A DNA stretch of 64,000 nt from CAWKKW01 sp963850345 (GTDB lineage Bacteria; Acidobacteriota; Terriglobia; Terriglobales; Acidobacteriaceae): contig CAWKKW010000005.1 in assembly GCA_963850345.1 (NCBI GenBank), positions 992,001-1,056,000 of the forward strand. The letters are read 5' to 3'. The notes under the pieces are model-generated. The model did not search any database. It had not been told where the DNA came from and saw nothing but the letters and a program-made list of their open reading frames with translations. The translations under genes and the position numbers were made by a program. Of this stretch, positions 36,321-45,183 are shown piece after piece (within the stretch, counting starts at the first letter, position 1; each line of letters opens with the position of its first letter).

Positions 36321-37463
36321 CTAACGAATCAAAACACCCGTCGACTCGTAGCTCTCTCCGCCCACTGTTGTAGCCACCTGGGGCAGTTCCGTAGTCGGCG
36401 TCAGCACTTCGATCTTGCCGTCCTGGAGCAAGGTGGTGTCCTCCACCTTTCCACCCTGGACCGAGGGGTTCCACGCAAACGCTTGGCGATCGACCACCAC
36501 CTCGGCGCCTTGCGGAGTGGCCACCCATTCTCTTTCTCCGTATCCTGTGGGGCCGCCCTGATGATGCCGCTCCTCCGCTCCCGGGAAGCCCGCGTCGGCA
36601 TACGCCTGCTTTGCGACGCTGAACAGTTGCGCCGAACTCGTGCCCGCACGCGAGGCATGTTGGAGCGCGGCATTGACCTTCGCGGCCGCGGCAAAGCCAT
36701 CCGCTAACTCAGGCGGCATCATGCCGAAGTGCACGAAGCGCGTGATCGAAACGACCAGGCCCCATTTGCGTGCACAAAGGTTCACCATTCCGAACCGTTC
36801 CAGACGGCCGCCTCGGGGCAGCGCATGCTTGTACTTGCGGATGCGATCATCCACGGCCATCAGCAATACGGAAGGAAAAATTGTCCTCTGGATCAGCAGC
36901 GATGCCGTAAGCGCACTCATTTCCTCTTCGCTAATCCCGGGCTCAAGGTGATGAATAACCTCCTCCACCACTCGCGCGGTCGAGGCCCCGAGCCACCGAT
37001 AGCGTTCGATCTCCGAGGACTGGAGTTGACTGCGCAATCCCGCCAGGTTGACCGGCACAAGATCCGCGCCATCAGTGTCGGAACCAACCTTTCCGCCTGT
37101 CGTCAGTTCTGCTGCGGCCTTTGCAAAATCGCCTGCGTGCCACGGCAAGACAACCGCCTCGAAGGGTAGACCAGCGAACTCTTCAGCGGCCAGCCGAGGT
37201 GCTTCGTTGTTGGTTGTGAGATAGAAGCTTTTCCCGTCCTTGCGCACGAAGACCGCAGCCGCGCCGGTCTCCATGGGAATGGCCACCCGCATGTCCACTT
37301 GCCCGGCAGTCGCCCAGGACACATTCTCATGACGGCGCAGCAGCAAGCCATCAAGCTTGCCCTCATCCGCGAGCCTTACCAGCTGTTGTTGTTTCAAGTT
37401 GATTTCATCGAGGATGGGCTGCGATCCCTGACGATCGCTCCCTTGAGACTGACTTGCAGACAT
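36321..37463 (-). CDS. M24 (Xaa-Pro peptidase-like) homologue lacking metal ligands
   Basis: A 380-residue protein with the two-domain creatinase/prolidase layout: an N-terminal domain (about 20-145) and a pita-bread domain (about 150-375). In active M24 peptidases the motif is D-x10-D followed by TR; here it reads MVNLCARKWGLVVSITRFVHFG, so both Asp ligands are replaced (N228, S239) although ITR is kept. A later His stretch (EERHHQGGPTGYGERE) and VEDTTLL with Glu341 remain. A two-metal site seems impossible, so the protein is probably not a peptidase. Start at 37463 (AGGAG eight bases upstream). It lies 32 bases after xylB in the pentose operon; its role there is unknown. Confidence 0.8.
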   Translation of the reverse strand: MSASQSQGSDRQGSQPILDEINLKQQQLVRLADEGKLDGLLLRRHENVSWATAGQVDMRVAIPMETGAAAVFVRKDGKSFYLTTNNEAPRLAAEEFAGLPFEAVVLPWHAGDFAKAAAELTTGGKVGSDTDGADLVPVNLAGLRSQLQSSEIERYRWLGASTARVVEEVIHHLEPGISEEEMSALTASLLIQRTIFPSVLLMAVDDRIRKYKHALPRGGRLERFGMVNLCARKWGLVVSITRFVHFGMMPPELADGFAAAAKVNAALQHASRAGTSSAQLFSVAKQAYADAGFPGAEERHHQGGPTGYGEREWVATPQGAEVVVDRQAFAWNPSVQGGKVEDTTLLQDGKIEVLTPTTELPQVATTVGGESYESTGVLIR

Positions 37464-37495
37464 GGTTCTCTCCTGCTCTTGCTCCGACGCAATGC

Positions 37496-39013
37496 TTAGC
37501 CAGCGGATGCTGCTTCTCGGATCTGCTTCAATGCTGGGTAGATCGCCCGGTAGACCTTGTACCTTTGCTGAAGCTTGGCTGTGGCTTTGGATTCGGGCTC
37601 CACGACGGATGCGATGCGCACGATCGCGGCGCATGCCTCGTCGACGGATGGCCACCAACCCGCACCTACACCGGCTAGAACAGCAGCGCCATATGCGGCG
37701 CCTTCTTCCGCGGCCAGCAATGAGACTGGCTTGCCATAGACGTCCGCCTGAATCTGTCGCCACAGCGGAGAGCGCGCGCCACCGCCGCCCAGGCGAATGT
37801 CGCGCACCGGCACGCCCAATTCGTTAAAGATCGTGAGCGTGTCTTTCAGGCTGAACGCAACACCTTCGAGGATGGCGCGGACGATGTGGCCGCGCGTGTG
37901 GCTCGCGGAGAGTCCAATCAACGCTGCTCTTACGTCCGGGTCCACATGCGGCGTTCGCTCACCCATCAGATATGGGGTCCAAAGCACGCCATCCGAGCCA
38001 GCGGGAATGCGCGCCGCCTCCTCAGTCAAGTTGTCGTAGGGGTCGCCATGCACTTCGCCCGCTACTCCAAATGTGTCGCGGAACCAGCGGAAGGACAGGC
38101 CCGCAGCCTGGGTGACTCCCATGACGTGCCAGCGATTCGGAATGGCATGGCAGAAGGTGTGGAGCCGCCCGCCGGGGTCGAGGAATGGCTTGTCAGTGGC
38201 AGCGAACACAACTCCCGAGGTGCCGATGGTAGCGCTCACGTCCCCGGCCCGCACGATGCCCATGCCCACCGCGCCAGCCGCCTGATCGCCAGCTCCTGCA
38301 ACCACCGGCGTCCCTTCCTTCAGGCCAGTCTCCGCAGCGGCGCGTGCCGTAATCTTGCCGACGATGTCCTGCGACTCGAAAAGCTCCGGCAGGCAACTCG
38401 CATCCAGGTGCGTTGCTTCGAGCATTTCAGTGGACCAGCGGCGATGCGCCACATCGAGCAGCAGCGTGCCTGAGGCCTCGGCGACATCGATGGCGCGCAC
38501 GCCAGTCAGCTGCAGGCGAACGTAATCCTTAGGCAGGAGGAAGCGTCGAAACCGCTTCCAGATCTCGGGCTCGTGGGTACGAACCCACATCAGCTTGGTC
38601 AGCGTGAAGTTAGTGAGTGCGGGGTTGCTGGTAAGCTCGACCAGCCTTTTCTCGCCGATCGTCTCATTCAAGATGCGGCACTCTTCGCCGGTCCGCTGAT
38701 CGCACCAAATGAGCGCAGGACGCAGCACTTCGTCGTTTTCATCGAGCAGCACCGCGCCGTGCATCTGCCCGGTGAGTCCAATCGCGGCAATCTCGTCCGG
38801 AGCGACCTGGCTCTTCTTCAGCAATTCGCCGAGTGCCTGCTTACAGGCGTTCCACCAGTCGTGCGGATCCTGTTCCGCCCATCCGTTTTGCGGAGACGCG
38901 AAAGGCACATGTTCGTAAATGGCGGAAGCCAGCACCTCGCCCGTTTCGTCCACCAGCACCGCTCGCGTGCCGCCCGTTCCGATATCGATGCCGATTACCT
39001 TGCCACCAGCCAT
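37496..39013 (-). CDS. xylB: Xylulokinase (FGGY family)
   Basis: A 505-residue FGGY carbohydrate kinase. GIDIGTGGTRAVLVDETG is the N-terminal phosphate-binding motif; GLTGQMHGAVLLDE, SGTLLLDVAHRRWS, GAGDQAAGAVGMGIV and LGGGARSPLWRQIQADVYGKPV are characteristic of XylB, including the catalytic Asp in GAGDQ. It phosphorylates D-xylulose (or a similar ketopentose) to xylulose 5-phosphate, the same product to which AraD leads. Only three bases separate it from araB upstream. No xylose isomerase gene is in the operon, so xylulose must come from elsewhere or the enzyme accepts another ketose. Confidence 0.9.
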   Translation of the reverse strand: MAGGKVIGIDIGTGGTRAVLVDETGEVLASAIYEHVPFASPQNGWAEQDPHDWWNACKQALGELLKKSQVAPDEIAAIGLTGQMHGAVLLDENDEVLRPALIWCDQRTGEECRILNETIGEKRLVELTSNPALTNFTLTKLMWVRTHEPEIWKRFRRFLLPKDYVRLQLTGVRAIDVAEASGTLLLDVAHRRWSTEMLEATHLDASCLPELFESQDIVGKITARAAAETGLKEGTPVVAGAGDQAAGAVGMGIVRAGDVSATIGTSGVVFAATDKPFLDPGGRLHTFCHAIPNRWHVMGVTQAAGLSFRWFRDTFGVAGEVHGDPYDNLTEEAARIPAGSDGVLWTPYLMGERTPHVDPDVRAALIGLSASHTRGHIVRAILEGVAFSLKDTLTIFNELGVPVRDIRLGGGGARSPLWRQIQADVYGKPVSLLAAEEGAAYGAAVLAGVGAGWWPSVDEACAAIVRIASVVEPESKATAKLQQRYKVYRAIYPALKQIREAASAG

Positions 39014-39016
39014 TGG

Positions 39017-40603
39017 TTATTCGCTCTTCCCCGCGGCTTCCGCTGCGATCTTCTTCAGTTCCGGCAATACGTTCCCGAGCTTTACCCCGTCCGCATCTTT
39101 TGAGCCGAGCGCAAAATACAGCGTCCGATAGAGCGAATACAGCCGCTCGTAGACGCGAACGGCACTCTCATTGGGCGTGTATGTCTTATGCGAGAGACAC
39201 ATCGTATTTTGCGCCTCTTCGACCGACGAAAACGCACCCGCAGCCAACAATGCAAAGATGGCCGAACCAAGGCTGGTCGGCACTCCGGCAGGCACCAGCA
39301 CTGGCTTGTTCAACACATCGGCGTAGACCTGATTGAGCACCGCGTTGTTTTGCGGAATGCCCCCGGCATTGATCACGCGCTCGACCGGCACACCATGCTC
39401 GATCATCCGTTCCAGAATGATGCGGGTGTGAAAGGCAGTGCCTTCAATCGCGGCGAAGAGCTCATCCTGCGCCGTTGAAAGCAGGTTCCAGCCGAAGGTC
39501 ACGCCGCCCAGCTCCGGATTGACCAGCACCGTGCGATCACCGTTATCCCACGTCAGGCGCAGCAGTCCTGTTTGACCCGCCTTGTAAGTTTCCAAACCCT
39601 TCGAGAGCTCGGAGACCTTGATCCCTGCGCGCCGTGCAATCGCTTCGAAGATGTCGCCGGTCGCCGAGAGTCCGGCCTCAATCCCAGTGAAGCCAGGATG
39701 AACGCTCCCTGGCACCACTCCGCAGACGCCCGGGACCAGTTCCGGAGCTTTCTCCATCGCGATGATGCAGGTGGAGGTGCCGACGACGTTGACCACATCG
39801 CCTTCGCGACAGCCTGCGCCGATCGCATCCCAGTGCGCATCGAAGGCGCCCACGGGAATCGGAATCCCGGGACTCAACCCAAGTTCGCGAGCCCAGTGCT
39901 CGCTCAAGTGCCCGGCCAGCTTATCCGATGTGTCATACGTGCCGGCGAGTTTGTCCACGATGCCATCCAACAACGGATCGAGCTTCGAGAAAAATGCCTG
40001 GGGAGGATATCCTCCCCAGCGCGGGTTCCACAGCCATTTATGCCCCATGGCGCAGACGCTGCGTTTCACCTCGCGGGGGCTGGTTACACCGGAAAGCGTG
40101 GCCGCCACCATGTCGCAGTGTTCGAGCGCGGTCGCAAGCTGATCGCGCTTCTCCGGATTATGTCGCAGCCAATGGAGCAATTTCGCGAAGCCCCATTCAT
40201 GAGAGTAAACGCCGCCGCACCAGTCAATCGCTTCCAGCTTGTCGCGGTGAGCCGCCGCCGTAATCTCCTGCGCTTCCTGCTTGGCGCGGTGATCGCACCA
40301 CAGGTAATACTCGCTCAAGGGCTGCAACTGCTGATCGACGGGAACGACGCTGGAGCCGGTCGTATCGAGCGCGATCGCCGCTACCTGCGAGGCTTCAATA
40401 CCGGCATTCTGCACTGCCTCCCGCGTGGCCTGCGCGAGCGCATTCATATGATCTGCGTGCGATTGCGTGGCGTAATCCGGTTCTTCGCGGCGCCGGTGCA
40501 GTGGATAGCCGACCGTAGCCGCACCAAGTCTTTTTCCCTCGCTGTCCAGAATTGAAACCCGCACGCTCAAGGTTCCGAAGTCCACACCTGCCACAATCGT
40601 CAT
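39017..40603 (-). CDS. araB: Ribulokinase
   Basis: A 528-residue FGGY kinase of the AraB type. VAGVDFGTLSVRVSILDSEG at the N-terminus, ALDTTGSSVVPVD, WCDHRAKQEAQEI, MGHKWLWNPRWGG, GAFDAHWDAIGAGCREGDVVNVVGTSTCI and NAGGIPQNNAVLNQVYADVLNKPV are all typical. It phosphorylates L-ribulose to L-ribulose 5-phosphate. ATG at 40603 is taken rather than an in-frame start at 40615 because the family begins MTIVAGVDFG. It sits between the isomerase (120 bases upstream) and xylB (three bases downstream). Confidence 0.94.
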   Translation of the reverse strand: MTIVAGVDFGTLSVRVSILDSEGKRLGAATVGYPLHRRREEPDYATQSHADHMNALAQATREAVQNAGIEASQVAAIALDTTGSSVVPVDQQLQPLSEYYLWCDHRAKQEAQEITAAAHRDKLEAIDWCGGVYSHEWGFAKLLHWLRHNPEKRDQLATALEHCDMVAATLSGVTSPREVKRSVCAMGHKWLWNPRWGGYPPQAFFSKLDPLLDGIVDKLAGTYDTSDKLAGHLSEHWARELGLSPGIPIPVGAFDAHWDAIGAGCREGDVVNVVGTSTCIIAMEKAPELVPGVCGVVPGSVHPGFTGIEAGLSATGDIFEAIARRAGIKVSELSKGLETYKAGQTGLLRLTWDNGDRTVLVNPELGGVTFGWNLLSTAQDELFAAIEGTAFHTRIILERMIEHGVPVERVINAGGIPQNNAVLNQVYADVLNKPVLVPAGVPTSLGSAIFALLAAGAFSSVEEAQNTMCLSHKTYTPNESAVRVYERLYSLYRTLYFALGSKDADGVKLGNVLPELKKIAAEAAGKSE

Positions 40604-40723
40604 TCGCCAGCCCACCCAAATCCTGCGTCTCGCGGCAGGGTCATGAGCGACGTTGCGGCCGGTTTGAGCCCGATCGCAACCATCGCCCTGTTGCTATATG
40701 TCACAGCTGCGGAGATACATCCA

Positions 40724-42160
40724 TCAGTCTTCGAGTTCGGGATGATAGTGACTCTCGAATCCGAGATAGCGTATGGCGGCTTCGTGAATCGCCGGTGCGG
40801 TCTCGGAGAAGTTGGCCGCGACGTGATGCTCGAAGCCTTCCCTGCAGATGTACTTCAAGAGCTTCTGCATCTTTGGAATCTCCACCACGCCCGCGCCGCC
40901 AAAGGTTTCGAGAGGATCGTCGGTAAAGCGACCATGGCCGGTGTAGCCGCGCACCACGCCGCGGCGATCGTCGGTGGAGAAGCGTGCGTAACTCATCGCT
41001 CCCGCCTTTACATGGCCCACGCAGGTGCCAAACGTATTCTCCTTGCCCACCGTTCCCGCGATGATGGCCTGGAAATCCATCTTGACGTTCACTTCGCGGA
41101 AGAAGTGCTTGGGCAGATTGGAGCAATGGAAACAGACTGCCTTATTGGGATCGTCGCCGTAGTTGTTATTCCAGTCGAGCAGAGCGGAGGGTGTTCCGGA
41201 CGCGAGCGCCAGCATGTACATGCTGAGCGTGCCCGGCACGTCGACTTCGCAGGCGCTGGGAATCAACTGCTCGCTCATCATGCTCATAATGGTGCACGGC
41301 ACTACGCCGAAGTACTCCTCGAGCGAAGTCCAGCACTGCACGGCGCTGATGGTCACATGGGTCTGCTTCATCCATGTATCAATTACTGTGCCGAGTTTGG
41401 CCATCTTCAGCAGGGCAGCTTCTGGAATGTCGTTCGTCGAGACGTACTTCTTGATCGCGGCCAGCTTGGCTTGAGCCTGATCATCGTTATCGCTGAGCCG
41501 GTTGATACGCCCAAAGATCTCCGACAGGTCGATGGGATCGACGGTAATTCCATGCGACTCGAGAATGCGTTCGCTGTAGCGCACAGTGTTGAATGCACCG
41601 GGGCGGGCGCCAATCGAACCGATGCGCAGGTTCTTCAATCCCCGAACGATCCGGCAGACCGCGGAGAACCACGCCAGATCCTGCTGGAACTCCTCGGAAT
41701 TGGGATCAACCGTGTGCGACTTGGTCAGCGAATACGGCTCCCGATACTGCATCAGGTTGTTGCAGAGGGACATCTTGCCGCAGAAGCTGTCACGCCGGAA
41801 TGCGATGGTCATCTTCGCTGTGCGGTCGGGCGTCGCCTGGATAAGAATCGGCACCTTCAAACCCGACAGCCGGATGGCATCGGCAATGCCACGCTCTTCG
41901 CCGAAATTAGGCAAAGTCACCACAATGCCGGATATTTCCGCTGCATGCTGCTTGAAAAGCTCTGCGCAGTGAAGGGCCTCGTCGTAGGTTTCTACTGCGC
42001 CGTACTTGCTCTTGTCCGGCCCCAGAACGATTGGGGTGATTCCCGCCTTTTGCAGTGCGGCTATGATCTCTTCACGGCCTGTCTTGGCCAAATGGTCCGG
42101 GAAAAATCCGCGGTTCCCAACGATAACTCCCAGCGTAAGTCCTTTGCTGCCGCCTGCCAT
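40724..42160 (-). CDS. L-fucose/L-arabinose isomerase-family protein
   Basis: A 478-residue sugar isomerase of the FucI/AraA superfamily, but not a classical AraA. It begins LTLGVIVGNRGFFPDHLAKTGRE; the middle holds GIVVTLPNFGEERGIADAIR and RIGSIGARPGAFNTVRYSE; the C-terminal part has YGDDPNKAVCFHCSNLPKHFF and GHGRFTDDPLETFGGAG. Metal ligands cannot be assigned with certainty by eye. From its place beside araB and araD it most likely converts L-arabinose to L-ribulose. Start at ATG 42160, with GAGGAG nine bases before it; a TTG at 42179-42181 is an alternative. Confidence 0.85.
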   Translation of the reverse strand: MAGGSKGLTLGVIVGNRGFFPDHLAKTGREEIIAALQKAGITPIVLGPDKSKYGAVETYDEALHCAELFKQHAAEISGIVVTLPNFGEERGIADAIRLSGLKVPILIQATPDRTAKMTIAFRRDSFCGKMSLCNNLMQYREPYSLTKSHTVDPNSEEFQQDLAWFSAVCRIVRGLKNLRIGSIGARPGAFNTVRYSERILESHGITVDPIDLSEIFGRINRLSDNDDQAQAKLAAIKKYVSTNDIPEAALLKMAKLGTVIDTWMKQTHVTISAVQCWTSLEEYFGVVPCTIMSMMSEQLIPSACEVDVPGTLSMYMLALASGTPSALLDWNNNYGDDPNKAVCFHCSNLPKHFFREVNVKMDFQAIIAGTVGKENTFGTCVGHVKAGAMSYARFSTDDRRGVVRGYTGHGRFTDDPLETFGGAGVVEIPKMQKLLKYICREGFEHHVAANFSETAPAIHEAAIRYLGFESHYHPELED

Positions 42161-42192
42161 GATCCTCTTCTCCTCAGCCAACTTCTTTTGGT

Positions 42193-42405
42193 TTACTGCT
42201 TGCCCGGCGCGAAGCGAATGCTATAGAACGCGCCGAGCGCCAACATGAATGCTCCCCACCAGACCGGTGCGTGCAGATAGGCCAGCCGTACCTCCGCTGT
42301 ATGTCCGGTGATCAGCTCAAATACACCGTAGCCCGCGATCAGCAGTCCGTAAATGGATAGCAGGACGCCAATGAAAAACCAGATGGATATCTCTCGTGAA
42401 GGCAT
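42193..42405 (-). CDS. Small two-helix membrane protein
   Basis: A 70-residue protein with two membrane helices (ISIWFFIGVLLSIYGLLIAGYGVF and APVWWGAFMLALGAFYSIRF) joined by a short polar loop containing HTAEVRL. No known family by name. It lies 20 bases after the sodium symporter gene and 32 bases before the isomerase gene, so it is firmly inside the pentose operon; a role as a small partner or stabiliser of the symporter is a reasonable guess. Confidence 0.8.
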   Translation of the reverse strand: MPSREISIWFFIGVLLSIYGLLIAGYGVFELITGHTAEVRLAYLHAPVWWGAFMLALGAFYSIRFAPGKQ

Positions 42406-42425
42406 GTGCCGCTCGCTTCTCTGGA

Positions 42426-44183
42426 CTACCAGAAGATCAGGTTCATGACGAAAAATGAAACGATGACGATGGAAGCCCAGAACCAGTGGTTCTTATAGAG
42501 CGGTACTGGCTCCTCATGGGGAAGTGGTGTCGCGCCATAGACCAGGCCATGCAGTTCCTCGATCGGCCTTGCCTTGGTCATCAGACTTACGACGATCGTG
42601 ACCACCGCGCAGGCGCTGAACGACCAGATGGCACGATACACATCCTCAGCCATGGCCTTCGCGTCGGGCGAAAACGCAACATAGCGCAGCGCCGAAGGGT
42701 CGACCTTGACCCACGCCCACAGGGACACTGAAGAGACCGTGCCTACCAGCAGACCCCAGAATCCGCCCTGCTTGGTAGCCCGCTTCCAGAACATGCCCAG
42801 CAGAATGGAGCCTAGCAGCGGAGCGATGAAGAAGCTGAAGAGGGCCTGCACATAATCCATGATGCCCTTGGCATTCATCACCAGGTAGGCCGTGCCGATG
42901 CTGACGACCACGCCGATGATGGTAGCCCAGCGTCCCACCGCCACGTAGTGCTGATCGGTGGCCCGCTTGTTGATCAGCGGCTGGTAGATGTCGTAGGTCC
43001 ATACCGCGGAGAAGGCGCTGACGTTGCCCGCCATGCCGGACATGAAGCCGGCAATCAATGCAGTGATGCCCAGGCCCAACAGTCCCGGACCGCAATAGCG
43101 CACCAGCATCAACGGCAGCACCTCGTTATAGCTATGTGGATTAGCAGCGGAGATCGCGTTTTCGCCCACCAGGTGCATCAGGCTGCCATCAGGATTGGTC
43201 AACAGGACCAGCCCCATCAGACCGGGCAGGATCACGATGAACGGAACCGCCATTTTAAAGATCGAGGCGATAATCGGAGCCATCTGCGCGGACCGCAGGC
43301 TGTTCGCCGAAAGCACGCGCTGCACCACCAGGAAGTCTGTCGTCCAGTATCCGAACGAGATGCAGAAACCCAGGCCAAAGACAATGCCGGTCCAGTGCAC
43401 GCCCATGGGGTTGGTGGAGAAGTGCGCGAGCGGGCGCCACAGGTGAACGTAGCTCTCGCCGTAGTTCCGGATGATGTTGGCCTGCAGATTGTGGAAGCCA
43501 CCCGCCTCAATCAATCCCAGGATGGGGATCAACAGCGCGCCGCCCCAGATCAGCATGAACTGCAGCACTTCGTTAAAGATGGCCGAGCGCAGACCGCCCA
43601 GAGCCACGTAGGCCGCGACCGCCAGCGAGGACATCAGGATGCTGAAGGTCATGTTCCAGCCGAGAACTACTTTCATCACCACGGCCATGGCAAACATGTT
43701 CACGCCGCTCATGAGAATGGTCATGAAGGCGAAGGAGACGGCCGCGAGCACGCGGCTATCTTCGCCGAAACGAAGCTTCAGGTATCCCGGCACCGAGTGC
43801 GTCTTTGACACGTAGTAGAACGGCATCATCACCAGGCCGAGAAACAGCATGGCTGGAATGGCGCCAATCCAGTACCAGTGCACTGCGAGAATGCCGTATT
43901 GATACGCCGAGCCTGCCCAGCCCATCAGTTCGAGCGATCCCAGGTTTGCCGAAACGAAGCTCAGACCAGCGATCCAGGCCGTCATCTCGCGCCCGGCCAT
44001 GAAGAACTCTTCGCTGGTGTTCGCGTGGCCTTTCAAGTAAAAACCGATCCAGATCACCATCGCGAAGTACACAACGACGATGATGATATCGAGCACCGAG
44101 AGGTGGGTGAGCGAATGGGTCGTGGCCTGGAACAGAGCCAGGCAGGATAAAACTCCGTGGCTGTTTGCGAGGAGCTGCATCAT
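42426..44183 (-). CDS. Sodium:solute symporter (SSS/SGLT family)
   Basis: A 585-residue membrane transporter with about 14 helices. Family marks include DIIIVVVYFAMVIWIGFYLKG in the first helix, SEEFFMAGREMTAWIAGLSFVSANLGSLELMGWAG (helices 1-2 with the sodium site region), VPGYLKLRFGEDSRVLAA, and GFMSGMAGNVSAFSAVWTYDIY (the classical signature near helix 8). It imports a sugar with Na+. Its position in the operon after araD implies L-arabinose or a related pentose. Two tandem ATGs give the start; no alternative is better. Confidence 0.92.
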   Translation of the reverse strand: MMQLLANSHGVLSCLALFQATTHSLTHLSVLDIIIVVVYFAMVIWIGFYLKGHANTSEEFFMAGREMTAWIAGLSFVSANLGSLELMGWAGSAYQYGILAVHWYWIGAIPAMLFLGLVMMPFYYVSKTHSVPGYLKLRFGEDSRVLAAVSFAFMTILMSGVNMFAMAVVMKVVLGWNMTFSILMSSLAVAAYVALGGLRSAIFNEVLQFMLIWGGALLIPILGLIEAGGFHNLQANIIRNYGESYVHLWRPLAHFSTNPMGVHWTGIVFGLGFCISFGYWTTDFLVVQRVLSANSLRSAQMAPIIASIFKMAVPFIVILPGLMGLVLLTNPDGSLMHLVGENAISAANPHSYNEVLPLMLVRYCGPGLLGLGITALIAGFMSGMAGNVSAFSAVWTYDIYQPLINKRATDQHYVAVGRWATIIGVVVSIGTAYLVMNAKGIMDYVQALFSFFIAPLLGSILLGMFWKRATKQGGFWGLLVGTVSSVSLWAWVKVDPSALRYVAFSPDAKAMAEDVYRAIWSFSACAVVTIVVSLMTKARPIEELHGLVYGATPLPHEEPVPLYKNHWFWASIVIVSFFVMNLIFW

Positions 44184-44318
44184 GCTTCAGTCCCCACTCT
44201 CATCTTGGCGTCTGCACTGGCGGTGTAACAAAGTTGCATTCCATTTCTCCAGGCCGTCTCTGTTGAGCTGCGGCCGTTCTTTTTTGTCGCCGGCGATTTC
44301 GCGCGGTCTGGCTTCCGT

Positions 44319-45026
44319 CTAGTGACTCTTCTGGCCGTAGGTTGCCTTTGGGCCATGCTTGCGCTCGTAGTGCTTCCGCAGCAGCGCAGAGGAGACCTGC
44401 TGGCTCTCGGCGTTGATCAATTCCGTACGGTACGCTAAGCGAGCGATGTATTCCAGCACCACGGCATTGTAAGCCGCCGCGGCTGCATTCTTCCCCCAGG
44501 CAAAGGGCGCATGGTTTGCCACCAACACACCGGGGACTGCGATCGGGTCCAGGTCGCGGAAGCGGCGCAGGATCACCTCACCGGTATTGCGTTCGTAGGC
44601 CGATTCGATTTCATCATCGGAGAGTGGTTCGGTGACTGGCACCTCGCCGCGGAAGTAGTCCGCATGGGTCGTGCCGTAACACGGGATCGGGCGCCCCGAC
44701 TGTGCCCACGACGTGGCGAATTCTGAGTGCGTGTGAACGACGCCTCCGATGGCGGGAAATGCTCGATAGAGCAGCAGGTGCGTCTCCAGATCGGACGACG
44801 GGTTCAGATGGCCTTCCACTCGGCGGCCCTCGAGGTCGGTCACGATCAGATCCTCGGCTTTGAGGCTCTCGTAGGGAACGCCGCTCGGCTTGATGACTAC
44901 CAATCCCTGTTCGCGATCGATACCGCTGGCGTTGCCGAAGGTGTAAAGAACGAGCCCCTGGCGCTGGAGCTCCAGATTGGCGTCGAGAACCTCCAACCGC
45001 AATCTTTCAAGCATCATGTGTGACAC
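44319..45026 (-). CDS. araD: L-ribulose-5-phosphate 4-epimerase
   Basis: A 235-residue class II aldolase-family epimerase that converts L-ribulose 5-phosphate to D-xylulose 5-phosphate. GNASGIDREQGLVVIKPSGVPYE, VVHTHSEFATSWA (zinc His pair), IPCYGTTHADYFRGEVPVT and VLVANHAPFAWGKNAAAA (third His) are all present. The GTG at 45026 is chosen with an AAAGGA ten bases before it; ATGs nine bases further in are possible. First gene of the pentose operon, divergent from the LacI-family regulator, with an operator 73 bases upstream. Confidence 0.94.
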   Translation of the reverse strand: MSHMMLERLRLEVLDANLELQRQGLVLYTFGNASGIDREQGLVVIKPSGVPYESLKAEDLIVTDLEGRRVEGHLNPSSDLETHLLLYRAFPAIGGVVHTHSEFATSWAQSGRPIPCYGTTHADYFRGEVPVTEPLSDDEIESAYERNTGEVILRRFRDLDPIAVPGVLVANHAPFAWGKNAAAAAYNAVVLEYIARLAYRTELINAESQQVSSALLRKHYERKHGPKATYGQKSH

Positions 45027-45030
45027 TTTA

Positions 45031-45046
45031 ACTAAATCCTTTTAGT
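45031..45046. promoter_or_regulatory. Dyad at the araD translation-initiation region
   Basis: ACTAAA-TCCT-TTTAGT is a perfect 6-bp inverted repeat that includes the AAAGGA ribosome binding site of araD on the minus strand. It may affect translation or be a second regulator site; evidence is symmetry only. Confidence 0.3.
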
Positions 45047-45098
45047 AAGAAAAATCAAGCGAGAAGTTCAGCGGCAGGAATTTTTATATTTCCGGTAA

Positions 45099-45110
45099 GG
45101 AAACGTTTCC
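45099..45110. promoter_or_regulatory. LacI-family operator GGAAACGTTTCC
   Basis: A perfect 12-bp palindrome with a central CpG, the form bound by LacI/GalR/CcpA-class repressors, lies between araD and the divergent LacI-family gene. A TATAAA-like -10 element for the araD direction (TTTATA on the plus strand at 45083-45088) is just downstream, so a bound repressor would block the promoter. The neighbouring regulator is the obvious ligand. Confidence 0.8.
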
Positions 45111-45183
45111 CCATAAAGAGGACTACCTGATCTATAGTACGAAGGTCAAGAAATGATTTCCCACAGGTCGAGGAGGCGCCTTT

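Noticed and set aside
36193..36528. N-terminal extension of the GH42 protein
   Set aside because: The translated sequence is not protein-like and overlaps the end of the M24-like gene; GTG at 36192 has a ribosome binding site and starts the signal peptide.
40643..42226. 527-codon plus-strand frame opposite the isomerase
   Set aside because: Shadow of a GC-rich gene; no protein pattern, and the minus frame is a clear sugar isomerase.
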